Of a stretch of DNA of 64,000 nucleotides, positions 13,774 through 25,305 are shown piece by piece. How positions within the stretch are numbered: position 1 is the stretch's first letter; each line of letters opens with the position of its first letter. The DNA is taken from assembly GCA_963854735.1 (NCBI GenBank), contig OY978107.1:379501-443500 (forward strand). Reading direction: 5' to 3'. The notes under the pieces are model-generated. The model searched no databases, was not told the origin of the DNA, and worked only from the letters and a program-made list of their open reading frames with translations. This DNA comes from Marvania coccoides (taxonomy: Eukaryota > Chlorophyta > Trebouxiophyceae > Chlorellales > Chlorellaceae). Position numbers and translations under genes: made by a program.

Positions 13774-16700
13774 TCACTGTAATTGACACATTTCCACCAA
13801 TTTTGAGGCCACCTGCGGGCCCATGCTGCCTAGGGCCGCCTCCCACTGCCCCATCGCCACCAGCTGCGCTTTGTACGCTGTCATGACCTGAATGAGCTCA
13901 TTGCGGAGCCCCTCGCACGTCAGGGCGCGCCAGCTCACCACCGCCTCGCACACAGACGCAAACGCGGCGGCACCCGCCGCCGGATTGATCCGCAGCAGGG
14001 CGCAAAGTCCCAGGAAGGCGTGCTCCTTCTCTACCCCGTCCCTCAGCCCCCTCAGTACCATGCACCACGGCCCAACGAAGGCGCCAGCGTGCGGGGCAAC
14101 CGCGTCTGCGCAGGTCCACGAGATCCGGCCCACCGCAATCGCAGCATTCTCCACCAGGCTGCGAGGGAGGCCGCCCGCCGGAGCAGCAATGATTCTCGCG
14201 AGCCTTTCCAGCGCAGGGAGCGCGAACTGCGCGACCTCGGGGGAGGCACACCCCACCGCCAGCTCTCCCAGCGCCCACGCGGCGTTGTTGCACGCAGAAA
14301 TGGCCTGGTGGGTGATTGCTTGAGGTTCGAGAGAGGCGAGCGCCGATCCCACTATTTCCCCCAAAACTGGCATTAGGTGCGGGCAGCAGGTGGTGGCGAT
14401 GTCCCCCACCAGAGCGAACGCACTCTGCCGCACGTCGGGGTTGGCGTCAGCGCAGCACCGCACCAAAACCTGCGGCAGAGCGCTGCGCCCCACGAGACTC
14501 TCTACCCCCGCTCCCAGCCCCTCTACCATTCCACTGACAGCATCCAAACACCCCACGACAAATTCGTCAGCGTCATCCTTCTCGTAGGCCCCCCCAGCGG
14601 CCCCTGCGCCCATGCTGTCACCGGTGGTGACGCACCGGGCAAAAGCTGACTCGGCGTAAGGCTGCAGCTGGGGACCAGCGGCCTGCGCCACGGAGGCCAC
14701 GCACTCGAGCACCGGCAGCAGGTCGCGATCGCCGTCGGGCAGGGAAGCGAGCTTGGAGAAGAGCGGAGGCAGGATGAGGGCGGCGCCTTCGGAGGCTTGC
14801 AAGGCGGCTGGGAAATGCTCCGCGACGGTGGTGACGGCGTCGTAGGCATAGCGCAGGGAGCGGCGGCCGTAGCGGTGCAGCGCCGAGCCCAAGGCGCCCA
14901 GAATTTGGCCGGCGTAGGGCATCGCATTATTCTGTTTCAGATTTTAAGTAATAATAAAAAAGTTAGCTTTATTGGTCAAATTTCGCACTTAACCATGAAC
15001 TTATAACGTGCTTGAAGATAAAATAAGCATATACATTATACTAGCTATTGAAATTTGAGGAGACAATATTCTCTTACCTGCGCTTCTTCGACTATGGCTG
15101 CCAGGCTGCCGCAAGCCGCCTCCTGCACCCTGCGGTTGTGGTCTGTGGTCTTCTGGCACACCCCAGCCACCACAGAATCCAGCAACCCCCGGTCGCCCTC
15201 TCTCGCCCTATCCAGCAATCCCCTGGAGTAACGGGTGAGCGCCCAGCAGGCTATGCAGCGCACCATGGGACGGGGGTCTTGCAGGGCCGGCAGCAGCGCC
15301 GCTGCGATGCCTGCGAGGTGCTGGGCGAGGCCCGAGGCACAGCCATCAGAAACTGCTCCCAGAGCCAAAATGGCGCTCTCTCGGGCGCGCCAATCTGCGC
15401 CAGCCAGCCGTTCGTGCACCTAAAGAATTTAGATAATTGAAATGAGTGTCAAAATTGAGATTATGAACTGAATTATAGGTTGAAATTTGAATTGCCAAAA
15501 AAAAGCATTTTTTTATGGCATTTTTCTCGCAATTCATGCTGCCTAGACACTGATAAACACAATACAAAAGTTCCAAAATACAAAATGTGTACCTGAGGCA
15601 GCAGCAGAGGCAAAATTTCGTCGCCAAAGGAGGCCGATAACATGTCGAGGCCAGCAGCTGAGCATCGCCTCAGGTTCCACCGTGCTACCTCGCCGTCCTC
15701 ATCATCGCCATCCTCGCCGTCTTCTTGGGCCCCACCATGGCCTATGCCTGCACAGTTGTTTGAACAAGTTGTTTCTAGAGGTCCTCTCGTAACACCAACC
15801 AAGCACATAGAGTTGAGAAAGAAAGCGTGGCTTTCAGCTTCCCCCCTCTTTCCCTTAGCATTCATCCCCTCTGCTTTAAGTCGGGGAAAAGCAAACAGAA
15901 AAATGGAAAAAAAATCCTTGAAACAGGCGTAACAATATCCTCTCTACCGCAGCATTATTATTATTTAAAAAAGTGCATCCAGCTTGCCTGTGCTTGCATG
16001 AATGTGGGGCTTGATGTCTGCATCGCGGTCCCTGCCACCTGTCCGCCCCGCCAGCGCCTCTTCCTCTGCTGCCTCGGCATCAGCCACCTCTTCATCGTAT
16101 TCGTCATACACCATGTTCTTAAGCAGTACAGGCAATAGTCGTGGCAAGTACGGCCGCAGAATCTGCATTTATAAGTCATCACACAATGCACATTGGTTAG
16201 TAATGGTAAATGGTGCCATGTATTTTTGTTCGGCACGAAATATTGAAAAAATATTGGCAGAAAATGATTAAAATAGCTTATTTTAACGCAGAATTACTTT
16301 CGGGTCATAAAAGGCTATAGAAAATCGTTTAAAATAAACTTAATAACTCACCCCAACGTCTAAGCCTGATTCAGGGTAGGCAGACCAGAATTCGCACGCC
16401 TCCACCGCCACGCTTTCTTCTGCGTCCTGGGTTGAGGCCAGCATGTACTCGATGACCCCTCCCAGCTGGGACTCCAGGCGATCGGGCACGGTGGCGGTGA
16501 GCTGCACCAACCCAGCACAGACGGCCTTGCGGACGGAAGGAGCTGGGTCATGCGCTAGCGAGAAGAGACCCTGCGTGAATGAAATGATGAAGGAGACAAA
16601 TTAGAAAGTACTGTAAGAAGAACAAACATCATAATAATGGCAAAAACTCTCTTAGAAGGAAAAGAAAAGGCATCTCTATAAGATCGACGGGTTCTCGCTT

Positions 16701-17525
16701 GCCTGAATGTATTGCTGCAGGTTGGCTTGAAGCGACGGAGGCATGTAGCCAACAGCCAAGTTGACAGCCGACACCGCCAGCGCCCGCAGCGCAGGCTCAA
16801 TGTGCGAAAATTGCGCCAGCACGCGCGGCAGCACTTCATCGCTCCCCCTCTGGCCGCTGCCTTGAGGCGCCTCCCCTTCCATGCACATTGGCGCCTCTTC
16901 GTAGAGCTTGTAGACCGAATCCAGCGCACCGTCTATTGCCGCAGATTCTCCCGAGTCCAGCGCAGCCGCTAGCGCAGCAGGCAGCTCAGGCCAGGCAGTG
17001 CAACCGCCAGCGCTTGCGGTACTGCTTCCCACTGCTGCTATCGCTACCAGACAGGTGCCTGCGGTGTGCCGCAGAGCGCGGTCGGACAGGCGCAGGCCGG
17101 AGAGCACCGCGGTTTTGACCTCGGGGGGCGTGCCGGAGAGGGGAGCGGTGTGGATGTTATTTTTAAGGAGAAGGCCGGCGCTCTGCCGAACTTCGATTGG
17201 GAGGCCCTCTCCGCTGGCGAAAATAAAGGCGAGATAGTTGTTGAAGTCGGGGATGGCGCGGCACTGCTCCAGCTGCGCGAAAATCTAGGAAAAAGGAGAG
17301 AGAAGGGCAGGATTTGGAGGGGGGTAGTTGAGAGAGCGGCCAAGAGTATAGTTGTTGGGGGAGAAAATGAAGAGTTAAGGAGGGATGAGGAGGGGTTCGC
17401 TTGATTTTCGAGTGCAAAAGGTGTTGATCAATGATTACCTTGGCCTGGTCCGCGCCTGGCTGCTGAAATTCCGTGAGCAAGCCCGTGATTTGCTGCACGC
17501 CATCTTGGTGTGGCTGCCAGCTCAT
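13774..17525 (-). CDS. TRN1: Transportin-1 (karyopherin beta-2), nuclear import receptor
   Basis: Seven minus-strand exons (17525-17439, 17284-16703, 16570-16352, 16162-15988, 15747-15593, 15419-15078, 14931-13774) give 905 residues, close to the 890-900 of animal and plant transportins. The HEAT-repeat solenoid is recognisable from the start ([20 protein letters not shown]) through '[12 protein letters not shown]', the acidic loop about residues 345-400 (many D and E), '[14 protein letters not shown]', '[11 protein letters not shown]', '[12 protein letters not shown]' and '[15 protein letters not shown]'. It carries PY-NLS cargo such as hnRNP proteins into the nucleus and is released by RanGTP. 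Introns 2 and 4 start with GC (CAG|GCAAGC, ACAG|GCAAGC); in intron 4 no GT lies before the in-frame stop. It is divergent from SF3B2. Confidence 0.95.
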
Positions 17526-17970
17526 GGTTGCGCGTGTTCCACTGTCTTACGCAGTCATCAAGGAATTAAGAAGTGTCGTGATGCAAATGCAGGCCAAGAG
17601 GCTCAGGTTAACGCGAGCTTTCGATTTGTAATGTTGAGAATATTTGTGATAGAAGGCAGTTGGGTTTGATTGGCGCTTCAGATTGGAGTCGCAGCCTTAA
17701 ATGTGATCTTTATTGAATTGCATGCAGCGCCAGGGCTTTGTTTTGTCAGCAATTTTGTTTTTGTTTTTCTTTTGATATTTTCAGCAGAGATGGGTGTTTT
17801 GTGTATATTATTTTTTATTGCGTTGTTATAAATCCGATTCTGAAGCCTCAAAGCGCCCCCTGAATTTGTGAAGCCTTGGAAAATAAAAGAACATATTTTT
17901 AATCACATTTTTTTTTTGAGCAGTCCTGCATCGGTGTTCGCCTGAATAAATCCAGAAGTCTCCTGCAACG
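17526..17970. promoter_or_regulatory. Divergent promoter region, transportin / SF3B2
   Basis: This stretch of 445 bases separates two start codons pointing away from each other. It is AT-rich, with a T tract near 17910, and no coding sequence is seen. A shared bidirectional promoter is an inference from the spacing. Confidence 0.5.
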
Positions 17971-20515
17971 ATGGTGGGGACAACAAGTAGCGCGGATGCG
18001 GAGGTGCCAAATGGAAGCCATCATGAGACGAATGGCACCAAGCTCTCAGCCGCGCAGAAGAAGCGGTTGAAGCAGAAGCAGCGCAAGGCCAACAAAAAGG
18101 CCGAACGGTGCGTTTTGAATTTCACTGCAACCCCTTCTCTGCCCCTTCATTTTCAATACTAAATTAAAAAGCATCGCTCCCGCGCTCTTTCTGCAGGGAG
18201 CAGCAGCAGGCACAGCCCAAGGCCGCCCCACGCGCTCGTGCTGAAGAGGAGGTCGAAATTGAGTACGTCACGGCCCCTATGGACGTCGTTCTTGCTTCAG
18301 CACAAGCTGGTGGCTCCGGCGATGCGGCTGCTTTTGAAAACGACCCTGAGGGCGCAGCTGCGATGGAAGAGCTCGCGCGCATCATGCAGCGCTTCACAGG
18401 GGAGGAAGAAGAGCCTGCAGCGCCGGCCGCAGGGGAAGGAGGAACAGCAGCAGAAGGCCCATCAGCGGAAGGCGACGGAGGAGAAGATAATGCGGCTGTT
18501 AAAGGGGGAAAAGGGGGCGGGGAGGGGTCGGGGGATGATGGAAGCGACGATGAAGGCGAGGGGGGTGAAGAAGCTGGCGAGAAGCTGTCGAAAAAGAAGC
18601 GGAAAGAGGCGTCGCGGCTGAAGATTGCTGCGTTGAAGCAGATTTGCGACAGACCGGAGGTGGTGGAGGTGTGGGACGTGACGTCGGCCGACCCCGCGCT
18701 GCTGGTGTACCTCAAATCGTACCGCAACACCGTGCCTGTGCCGCGCCACTGGTCGCAGAAGCGCAAGTGAGTCCGTTTCTATTTATTATAATGTTTTTTT
18801 ATTGCTGAAATGGTTTCCAGCGTGTTGATGGAACAGCGTGATGTGTCGTCATTGCGGTTTGATGTAGTTTTGTTTTTGAGGATGTGGTATGGCATATTTA
18901 CTTAAATTTCTTACGCTCACCTAAAATTTTATTCCCCTTATCGCAGGTACCTGCAAGGCAAGCGGGGGCTGGAGAAGCCTCCCTTCAAGCTGCCTGCGTT
19001 CATCGAGGCCACTGGCATTGGTGAGATGCGGCAGGCGTACCTGGAGAAGGCTGAAGCTCAGAAGCTCAAGTCAAAGGGGCGGGAGCGCATGCAGCCTAAG
19101 ATGGGCAAGCTGGATATTGACTACCAGATCCTGCACGACGCATTCTTCAGGTGGGTGAACAAACTGTAGCGGTAATTTCTTTCATCCGTTCTTTACAGAG
19201 ACAATTTTCGTTTCTCATCTATAGTCTTTATTAATAATTAAACTCCCAGCTACCAATTACCTGGTTATTAGTAATTTTTTGCGGCGCATATGTTCGTATA
19301 GAACGTGCTCACCCCAAATATAGGCTTCTAATCGCTTTTCTTTCCCGAAATCAATTTCAACGCAGGCACCAGACCAAGCCCGCCATCTCCGGCTTTGGCG
19401 AGCTCTACTACGAGGGCAAGGAGTATGAGGCATCCGTGCGCCACGCCCGCCCAGGTGTGCTCAGCGCCGAGCTGCAGGAAGCCCTGGGCATGGAGTTCGG
19501 ATCTCCGCCGCCGTGGCTGGTGTCGATGCAGCGCTATGGCCCGCCTCCCAGCTACCCCTCGCTGCGCATCCCGGGGCTGAACGCGCCCATCCCTCCCGGC
19601 TCGCACTTTGGGTACCACCAAGGCGGCTGGGGGAAGCCCCCGGTGAGTTTTTTGTATAGAAGAATGGGTGTTTGCATATGAAACATTCTTATATGCGTCA
19701 GCTTCCTTTTATTCAACACTCTCTGAACACGCGTGCCTATGTTTAAATTTTTATTTAATTAATCTTTCTTCTCTTACTTTCTTACTTTAATTATTCCACT
19801 ACAGGTCGACGAGTACGGCAACCCCATCTACGGCGACGTCTTCTCCTCTGGCGCCAAGGGCAGAGGGGACGACGGCGACGCGGGGCACCTCATCGGCAGC
19901 CACTGGGGGGAGCTGGAGGAGGAAGAAAGCTCGGAAGAGGAGGAAGAAAGCGAAGAGGAGGGAGGGGAGGAGGAGGAAGAAGACGAGGACGCTGCCTTTG
20001 CGGACGGCACGGCTTCAGTGGCCAGCGGCATTGCCAGCACCATCCCTGGGGGGCTGGAGACCCCGGTGGAAGTGCAGCTGCGAAAGGCGGCGGAGGAGCA
20101 CGCAGCAGCGGCGCCCGAAGCGCCAAAGCAGCTCTACCAGGTGCTGGAGCAGCAGAAGGCGACGGTGGGGGCAGCTGGCATCATGGGCAGCGACCACGTG
20201 TACAAGGTGCCAGGCGAAACAATCACCGCTGCTGGCGCAGGAAAGGGTGAGAAGAAAGTTTCAATTGCGGCGGCGCGGCGGTTAGAGGCACTGCGGCGGG
20301 AGATGCCGGCGGATGTGGACGTGGCCATCGACCCTGCGGACCTAGAGGCTTTGGATGATGACGCGCTGAAGGATTTGTATGAATCCAGAGTGAGGGAAGC
20401 GAGGACAGCAGCTGGGCGGGAGGATTTTTCAGACCTGGTGGCTGCCAAAGCGGTGACGCAGAAGCGCAAGGCGGACGACAAGACGGGCGGCAAAGAGAAG
20501 AAGTTCAAGTTTTAG
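17971..20515 (+). CDS. SF3B2: Splicing factor 3B subunit 2 (SAP145/CUS1)
   Basis: Five exons (17971-18107, 18197-18766, 18947-19150, 19366-19642, 19805-20515) encode 632 residues. After a lysine-rich start and an acidic linker comes the DUF382 core: 'DRPEVVEVWDVTSADPALLV', 'LKSYRNTVPVPRHW' and 'RGLEKPPFKLPAFI'. The PSP domain follows with 'GELYYEGKE' and 'PPPWLVSMQRYGPPPSYPSL'. The end is acidic and then basic (EKKFKF). SF3B2 is part of the U2 snRNP SF3b complex, where it holds SF3B4 and helps branch-site recognition. The acidic stretch at about residues 400-430 is nearly pure E/D. All introns are GT-AG. Confidence 0.96.
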
Positions 20516-21100
20516 AGAGCCGGGAGAGAATGATGAAAGTGGAATCAAATATGTTTGCTCATAAAAATGTTGTTGCTGTTCTTCGTCGACTGGTTGTTTG
20601 GGAGGGGATTAGTGGCTTGTCCCGAAAGTGAAACGCTGGAAATCATATGCCCCAATAAGTGTAACATAGGGCCCAATTTGGATGAGAAATTTTCTTTGGG
20701 AGTTAATATGGAATTGCGGGAGCTGTTTGGGGTATGTAATAAGCAATAAACCGACGTTTGAAAAGGGACTGCCCATAGTTGGGCAAAGCAGTCCGACAGG
20801 GGTTGCAGAGACGATCAGGATCAGCTGTCTGTCAGGCAGGAAAATGCCGTCAACGCCCAGTCGATTGCGCGCACTGCTGAGTCGAGAGCAAGGGAGATGG
20901 GGAGGGGAGAAGCTGCCTACGCCCCTGCTTTTAATCACACAACGCGTCGGCAGTGGGCTATTGAAGGAATTTTTAATATAAATTTGAGCCGTATTGCGTT
21001 GTTGGCAGCCTCCTACTTTGATTTTTCATTTGTTTTTTTTTTAAACATCGAGCCTCCTCCAAACCGTAGTATACTGGGGTTTTAGGGTTCGGCCACCAAG
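20516..21100. other. Intergenic between SF3B2 and Mpv17-like gene
   Basis: TGTAA at 20660, about 145 bases past the SF3B2 stop, could be its polyadenylation signal. Nothing else was recognised. Confidence 0.5.
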
Positions 21101-22171
21101 ATGGTAATGATTGGGCTAACTCAGGCCCCTGGGAGACTTTGGGGCAACTACATGAAAATTCTAAAGGACAATCCTGTGCGCACAAAGATGGGAACCTCCA
21201 TCGCGGCTGCATTCCTGGGGGATGTGATCGCTCAGCACGCTTCCAAACCCTCCCACGCCCCTGACTGGAGGTAAGGGCTGTCGAAGACAACAAATCTAGG
21301 AATTTTGTCCCCGCCTGGTGCCCGCCGCAAAGGCGATGGCTGGCGTCGATGGTCTTTCTCTTTATTAGCTGTGCCATTTCTGTAGTGATTATCATTTTAA
21401 ATGCTATCACAACCTTATTATTTTTCTCGTTTTTTTTCAACAGCCTCGACTGGGCCCGCACCGCCCGCCTCTGCATGTTCAACGCCGGCATGGGCTTCCT
21501 GGGCCACTTTTACTACGGCGCGCTGGACCAAAAGGTGGGCGCTCTGGCGCCGACCTCTCCTCCCACCGTCTTAAAGAAAGTGGCCATTGACCAGCTGATA
21601 TTTTCGCCGCTGTGTACGCTCATCTTCTACGCCTATAAAGTGGTGGCGGTGAGTGATGTTTGATTGAAGACTGTAATTACATGCGAAAAACTCGCATGAG
21701 TTATTCTCCTTTTGTTATGATATAATTTGTCAACATTTTTTTGTTTGCCATTGTATTTTTTGCTGCAGGAAAACCGGGCTGGGCAGTACCCTCAGGAGCT
21801 GAGAGACAAGCTGTGGCCCACGATAAAGGCCGGCTGGATGCTGTGGCCCGCTGCACACGTGAGAAATCGCATTACTCTTTATATGTTTGAGTCAGCAGTC
21901 AGCGAAAACCACCATTCTCACAACCACTATGAAATGTTTTCTTCATTTACACGTATTTCAGGTTATCAACTTCGCCTTCGTCCCCACTCACCACCGCATT
22001 CTCTACGCAAACGTGGTGTCTGTGGCTGGGACGTACCTTTTGTCACGGGCGGCAGCAGGAGACTTCACTAAAAAGAATGACGGCGATAAGCTGCCCGGCC
22101 GGGCGCAGAGCCTAAAGGAGAGCCTTCCCACTGAAGTGATTTTCGACGGTGTCAACGTTAAGCTCGACTAA
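21101..22171 (+). CDS. Mpv17/PMP22 family membrane protein
   Basis: Four exons (21101-21270, 21444-21648, 21769-21858, 21962-22171) encode 224 residues. The family core is present: 'GDVIAQHA' near residue 45, 'RTARLCMFNAGMGFLGHFYY', 'KKVAIDQLIFSP' and 'WPTIKAGWMLWPAAHVINFAFVP', the signature before the last helix. Members are four-helix proteins of the inner mitochondrial membrane, peroxisome or plastid and may act as channels. The sequence does not settle which organelle is used; there is no long leader. The C-terminal tail of about 50 residues is longer than in most members. Confidence 0.92.
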
Positions 22172-23066
22172 GGGCTCACTTTGGTTCAGCATGAGCATTA
22201 TGATGATTGATTTGTTTCTAATGTTTTTTTGTTCCCTTGCTCTTCTGTCTTTCTCGCAATAATTTTTGTCCCTAAAGGAGAGATTGTGTTTGCCTCCTCC
22301 TTTCCCAGTATACCAATAACGCTGTATTCCTTTTTTTGCATTCATGTCGATTTTTTGTCTCACGTTTAATTCGGGCTACGATAAAACTCAGCCTTGTTCT
22401 TTGGTAGCTTTTTTCTTCGGTTCAATGATTGTGCCTGCATCTTTGTCTCTGCATGTATAATAATATTCCAATGCCCCTGCGCATTCAGCTCTCTTCCAAA
22501 GCAAATAGCCATTGTGTCGTTTAAATGAATGATGTCTCGATTAGTAGACCCAAATGTCTTCTCATGCTTTCTGCCCATTTTTTCACCCTTTCTTTCCCAT
22601 GCCTTAATTGCAAAAATGATGTTACAGGCGGTATTTTTTTCCGTCTGAATTGCTCTGTTTTCCAAAAAAAAATTGGTGTCTTTTGTGTTGGTTCTAGACT
22701 TTCTTACATGTAATCATAGCTGGAAAGACAAATTATTGCCGGGGGTGTGAGGACCAGCGCCAGCTGGAGAAACGAGCAGCAATGGCTAAGAAATCCTCGT
22801 GGGCATCGGCCGCAGCGGAACGGCCGGAAGCAGCCGTGCATTTCACGCTCTTTGGCCTGCACAGTTTCTCCCTGGGCTTTGAACGGCTTCTGCTATTCAA
22901 TGGTGTCCAGCAGAGCTGCTAAACGCGAGCTGTCTGCCCTCGTTTTGAATCTTCAGACCTCCGGGCAGAGAGCTGTAATGAAGCGATGCAGCGATTTTGG
23001 CCGCATTTTCTGCTTTATTTTAATTTAAATACATCTTTTTTAATTATATGATAGCTGAAAAACACG
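22172..23066. other. Intergenic, no supported gene
   Basis: It contains TGTAA at 22709. An ATG at 22792 opens a frame of about 47 codons with no recognisable domain and no matching splice partner. Nothing else is supported. Confidence 0.5.
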
Positions 23067-23768
23067 ATGAACGCTCTCACAGATATCACGCACCCTCCGG
23101 CCTCCGCGAAAAATGCTGCCAACGATCTGTGGCGCGAAACCAACAAAGCTTTGAGCGGCGAGTCACGTATATTGACTAAATCATGTTTTACGGACCGCAC
23201 AGGCGACACACGACCACACCCCTAACTAACAAAATAAATTTCTTGTGTGCAGAGCAAGAGCAGCACTCTCAAGAGCTCTCACTCCTGGTGCAGACCGCCA
23301 AGACCACCCTTGGTGCCACCAAAGCCGAAATCGAGAGCGTCAACGCCAGTAAGCTGCTTTTTGCGCATTCTTCATTCCTCGATAATTATTTTTTACTCTA
23401 TTTTCCCTTTGCACCCACCTGCAGTGAAGCGCGACGTGGATGACCAGCTGGCCAAGGCCGAGTCTGCGCTTGCTGCGGCATTCACCGAGAAGGAACGCCT
23501 CAGCGACCAGACAGTAAAATCGGCAGAGGACCTCACAGTGCTCAACCGCCAGCTGCGCCTGCTGTCCGCTGCAGCCGTGGAGGCCGAGCGCAAGCTGCTG
23601 CAGGAGAGGTAAGGGGATGTATTCCCCATCAAATTGATGTTGATTTTGTCCAACAATCGAATTCTTTAAAATTTTCTGGCCTTCAGGAAATCGCTGCAGA
23701 AGGAACTGGCGCTGCAGCGTGCGAGGCTGGAGAAGATCGTGCGCCTGGCATCCACAACCGAGGCTTGA
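23067..23768 (+). CDS. Small coiled-coil protein, function unknown
   Basis: Four exons (23067-23166, 23253-23348, 23425-23608, 23687-23768) join with consistent phases (1, 1, 2) to 153 residues. From about residue 35 on, the protein is one long helix with heptads: 'QELSLLVQTAKTTLGATKAE', 'DQLAKAESALAAAFTEKERL', 'QLRLLSAAAVEAERKLLQER', 'ALQRARLEKIVRLAS'. No named domain was recognised. Size and heptads would suit a kinetochore, axonemal or tether subunit, but that is a guess. The start ATG is the first in frame after the upstream stops. Confidence 0.7.
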
Positions 23769-24079
23769 AGAAGTGGCTGGCGAGCTGCATGGTGCTCGAG
23801 AAAAGTAATATGTGAAATTATTTACAGAGTGCGCTGATTTAGCGCCAAAGGAAGAGAAGATTAAAAGCAATACTGCAAAGCACGCATGAATATTGTTAAT
23901 GATATGCAAAATAATTTATTGGAAGCATTGCACTAGGGAAAAAATAGAAAGTAGAACAGCGGACGCCATGCGGCATTTTCAAATTTGTCACTTGCTGTCA
24001 AAAAGAAGTCGGTAGGGAAAATGGTCGCTTATTTAGAAATCAAATCCTAAGAGGGTAAAAGATAAAACAATAAAATCAA
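23769..24079. other. Convergent 3' regions
   Basis: This is the 3' side of the coiled-coil gene and of the EF-hand gene. No coding signal was seen. Confidence 0.5.
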
Positions 24080-24200
24080 ACTGCGCAACTTTTTTTTTTT
24101 CATTCTTTCTTGTCGTTGAAATTCCACACGTAAGCGGTAAACTACGCAACTTTTTTTTTTCATTCTTTCTTGTCATTGAAATTCCACACGTAAGCGGTAA
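24080..24200. repeat. 60-base tandem duplication at the end of the EF-hand gene
   Basis: Two nearly identical copies lie side by side at 24080-24140 and 24141-24200, each with a T tract followed by the coding end of the last exon. They differ by two substitutions and one T. The inner copy (24141-24200) carries the working stop at 24160; the outer copy would lie in the 3' untranslated region. Confidence 0.9.
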
Positions 24201-24921
24201 ACTCCTCAAACGAAACATCGCCATCGCCGTCGGTGTCGATCTCCTTCAGCAGGTACTCCGCCTCTTCTTTGCTAAAGGTCACGCCCAGAACCTTCATCAC
24301 GTGCTGCAGTTCGTCAGCTGAAAGCCTGCCATTGCCGTCTTTATCTATCGTGGTGAACAGGCTGCGAAGCTCCTGCAGCTCAGCCTCCAAATGCTCGGCC
24401 TGCAAAATATGAAGATTATTTTAGAAGGATGGTACTGCTGGACAAGCATTGCGCAAAAAAAAAACACGGCTTCTGGATTTGTAGGGGACTGCATCGCCAT
24501 CCACTCACCCCCAACCGATCCCCCATGACGGCTGAAAACTCCTCAAAGTCGATCACACCGTTGCCGTCCGTGTCCATGATCTGTTTAATCAGGAAAGTAA
24601 ATTAATTCATGATATGTTTGTTAAAGCAGAAAATGTAAAAACTGTCGTTCACGCGGCGGTGGAATTTTTTTAATATTGCCCAATTCGGAACAGCCTACTG
24701 AACATTTCTGAAATATTAAATCAAGTCAAACTCGTCACCTTCATGTACTCGTCGAGCTCCAGCGGGCTGGGGTGCTCCCCCATCGCCTTTAAGCACTCTT
24801 TCAGCTCTGCAGCGTCAATAGTGCCAGACCCGTCTTTGTCAAACAGAGCGAACGCTCGTCGGACTTCAACGTCCTTGGGTGCCCCACGGGTGAGACGCCT
24901 TGCGCCTTCTCCTCCCTTCAT
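24160..24921 (-). CDS. Calmodulin/centrin-like protein with four EF-hands
   Basis: Three minus-strand exons (24921-24739, 24580-24509, 24399-24160) encode 164 residues. All four calcium loops are intact: [36 protein letters not shown] and [12 protein letters not shown], with the twelfth position E in each. A basic N-terminus of about 17 residues precedes EF1, as in centrins, but the linker and end look more like calmodulin-like proteins. It likely binds four Ca2+ and acts as a sensor. The ATG at 24921 has a possible acceptor (TTTTCAAG) just upstream, so a further 5' exon is possible. It is divergent from the MLO gene, 384 bases away. Confidence 0.9.
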
Positions 24922-25305
24922 TATCTTGAAAAAGTTCTTCGAATTTGAAATGAAAATAAAAGATGTGCTCCACACCCGTCTAACGGACACACACGATTGC
25001 GTTCTGCTTATATTAATTAATTGATTTATTTAATGCCCAACTGCGAGAGAGAAACTCTGAAATACATGAGAGTGTTGCGCTCTCTTTCTAGGGCTTGGGA
25101 ACTCTCCTAGGAGCAGAAAGGGCAAATTTTAATTGAAAAATATAAACATCCGTCCAGAACAGAGGTTATGCAACGAGGAGTGGCCCACAGAACTCGCAGT
25201 TTTTGAAGTTTGTCCCTTTTTCTGAACAAACTCGATATATTGAAAAATGCGACGCTTCTACCCCGAATTTACGTATTAGATATCATCTAGAGACGTTATC
25301 GCACC
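24922..25305. promoter_or_regulatory. Divergent promoter region, EF-hand protein / MLO
   Basis: This stretch separates the two start codons. It is AT-rich, and no coding sequence was seen apart from a possible 5' exon of the EF-hand gene. Confidence 0.45.

Noticed and set aside
14052..14927. Long alternative frames inside the last transportin exon
   Set aside because: High GC content leaves several frames open; only one has HEAT repeats that match transportin.
22792..22935. ATG-initiated frame of about 47 codons upstream of the coiled-coil gene
   Set aside because: No recognisable domain, no plausible splice donor that continues into a conserved frame, and an early stop.
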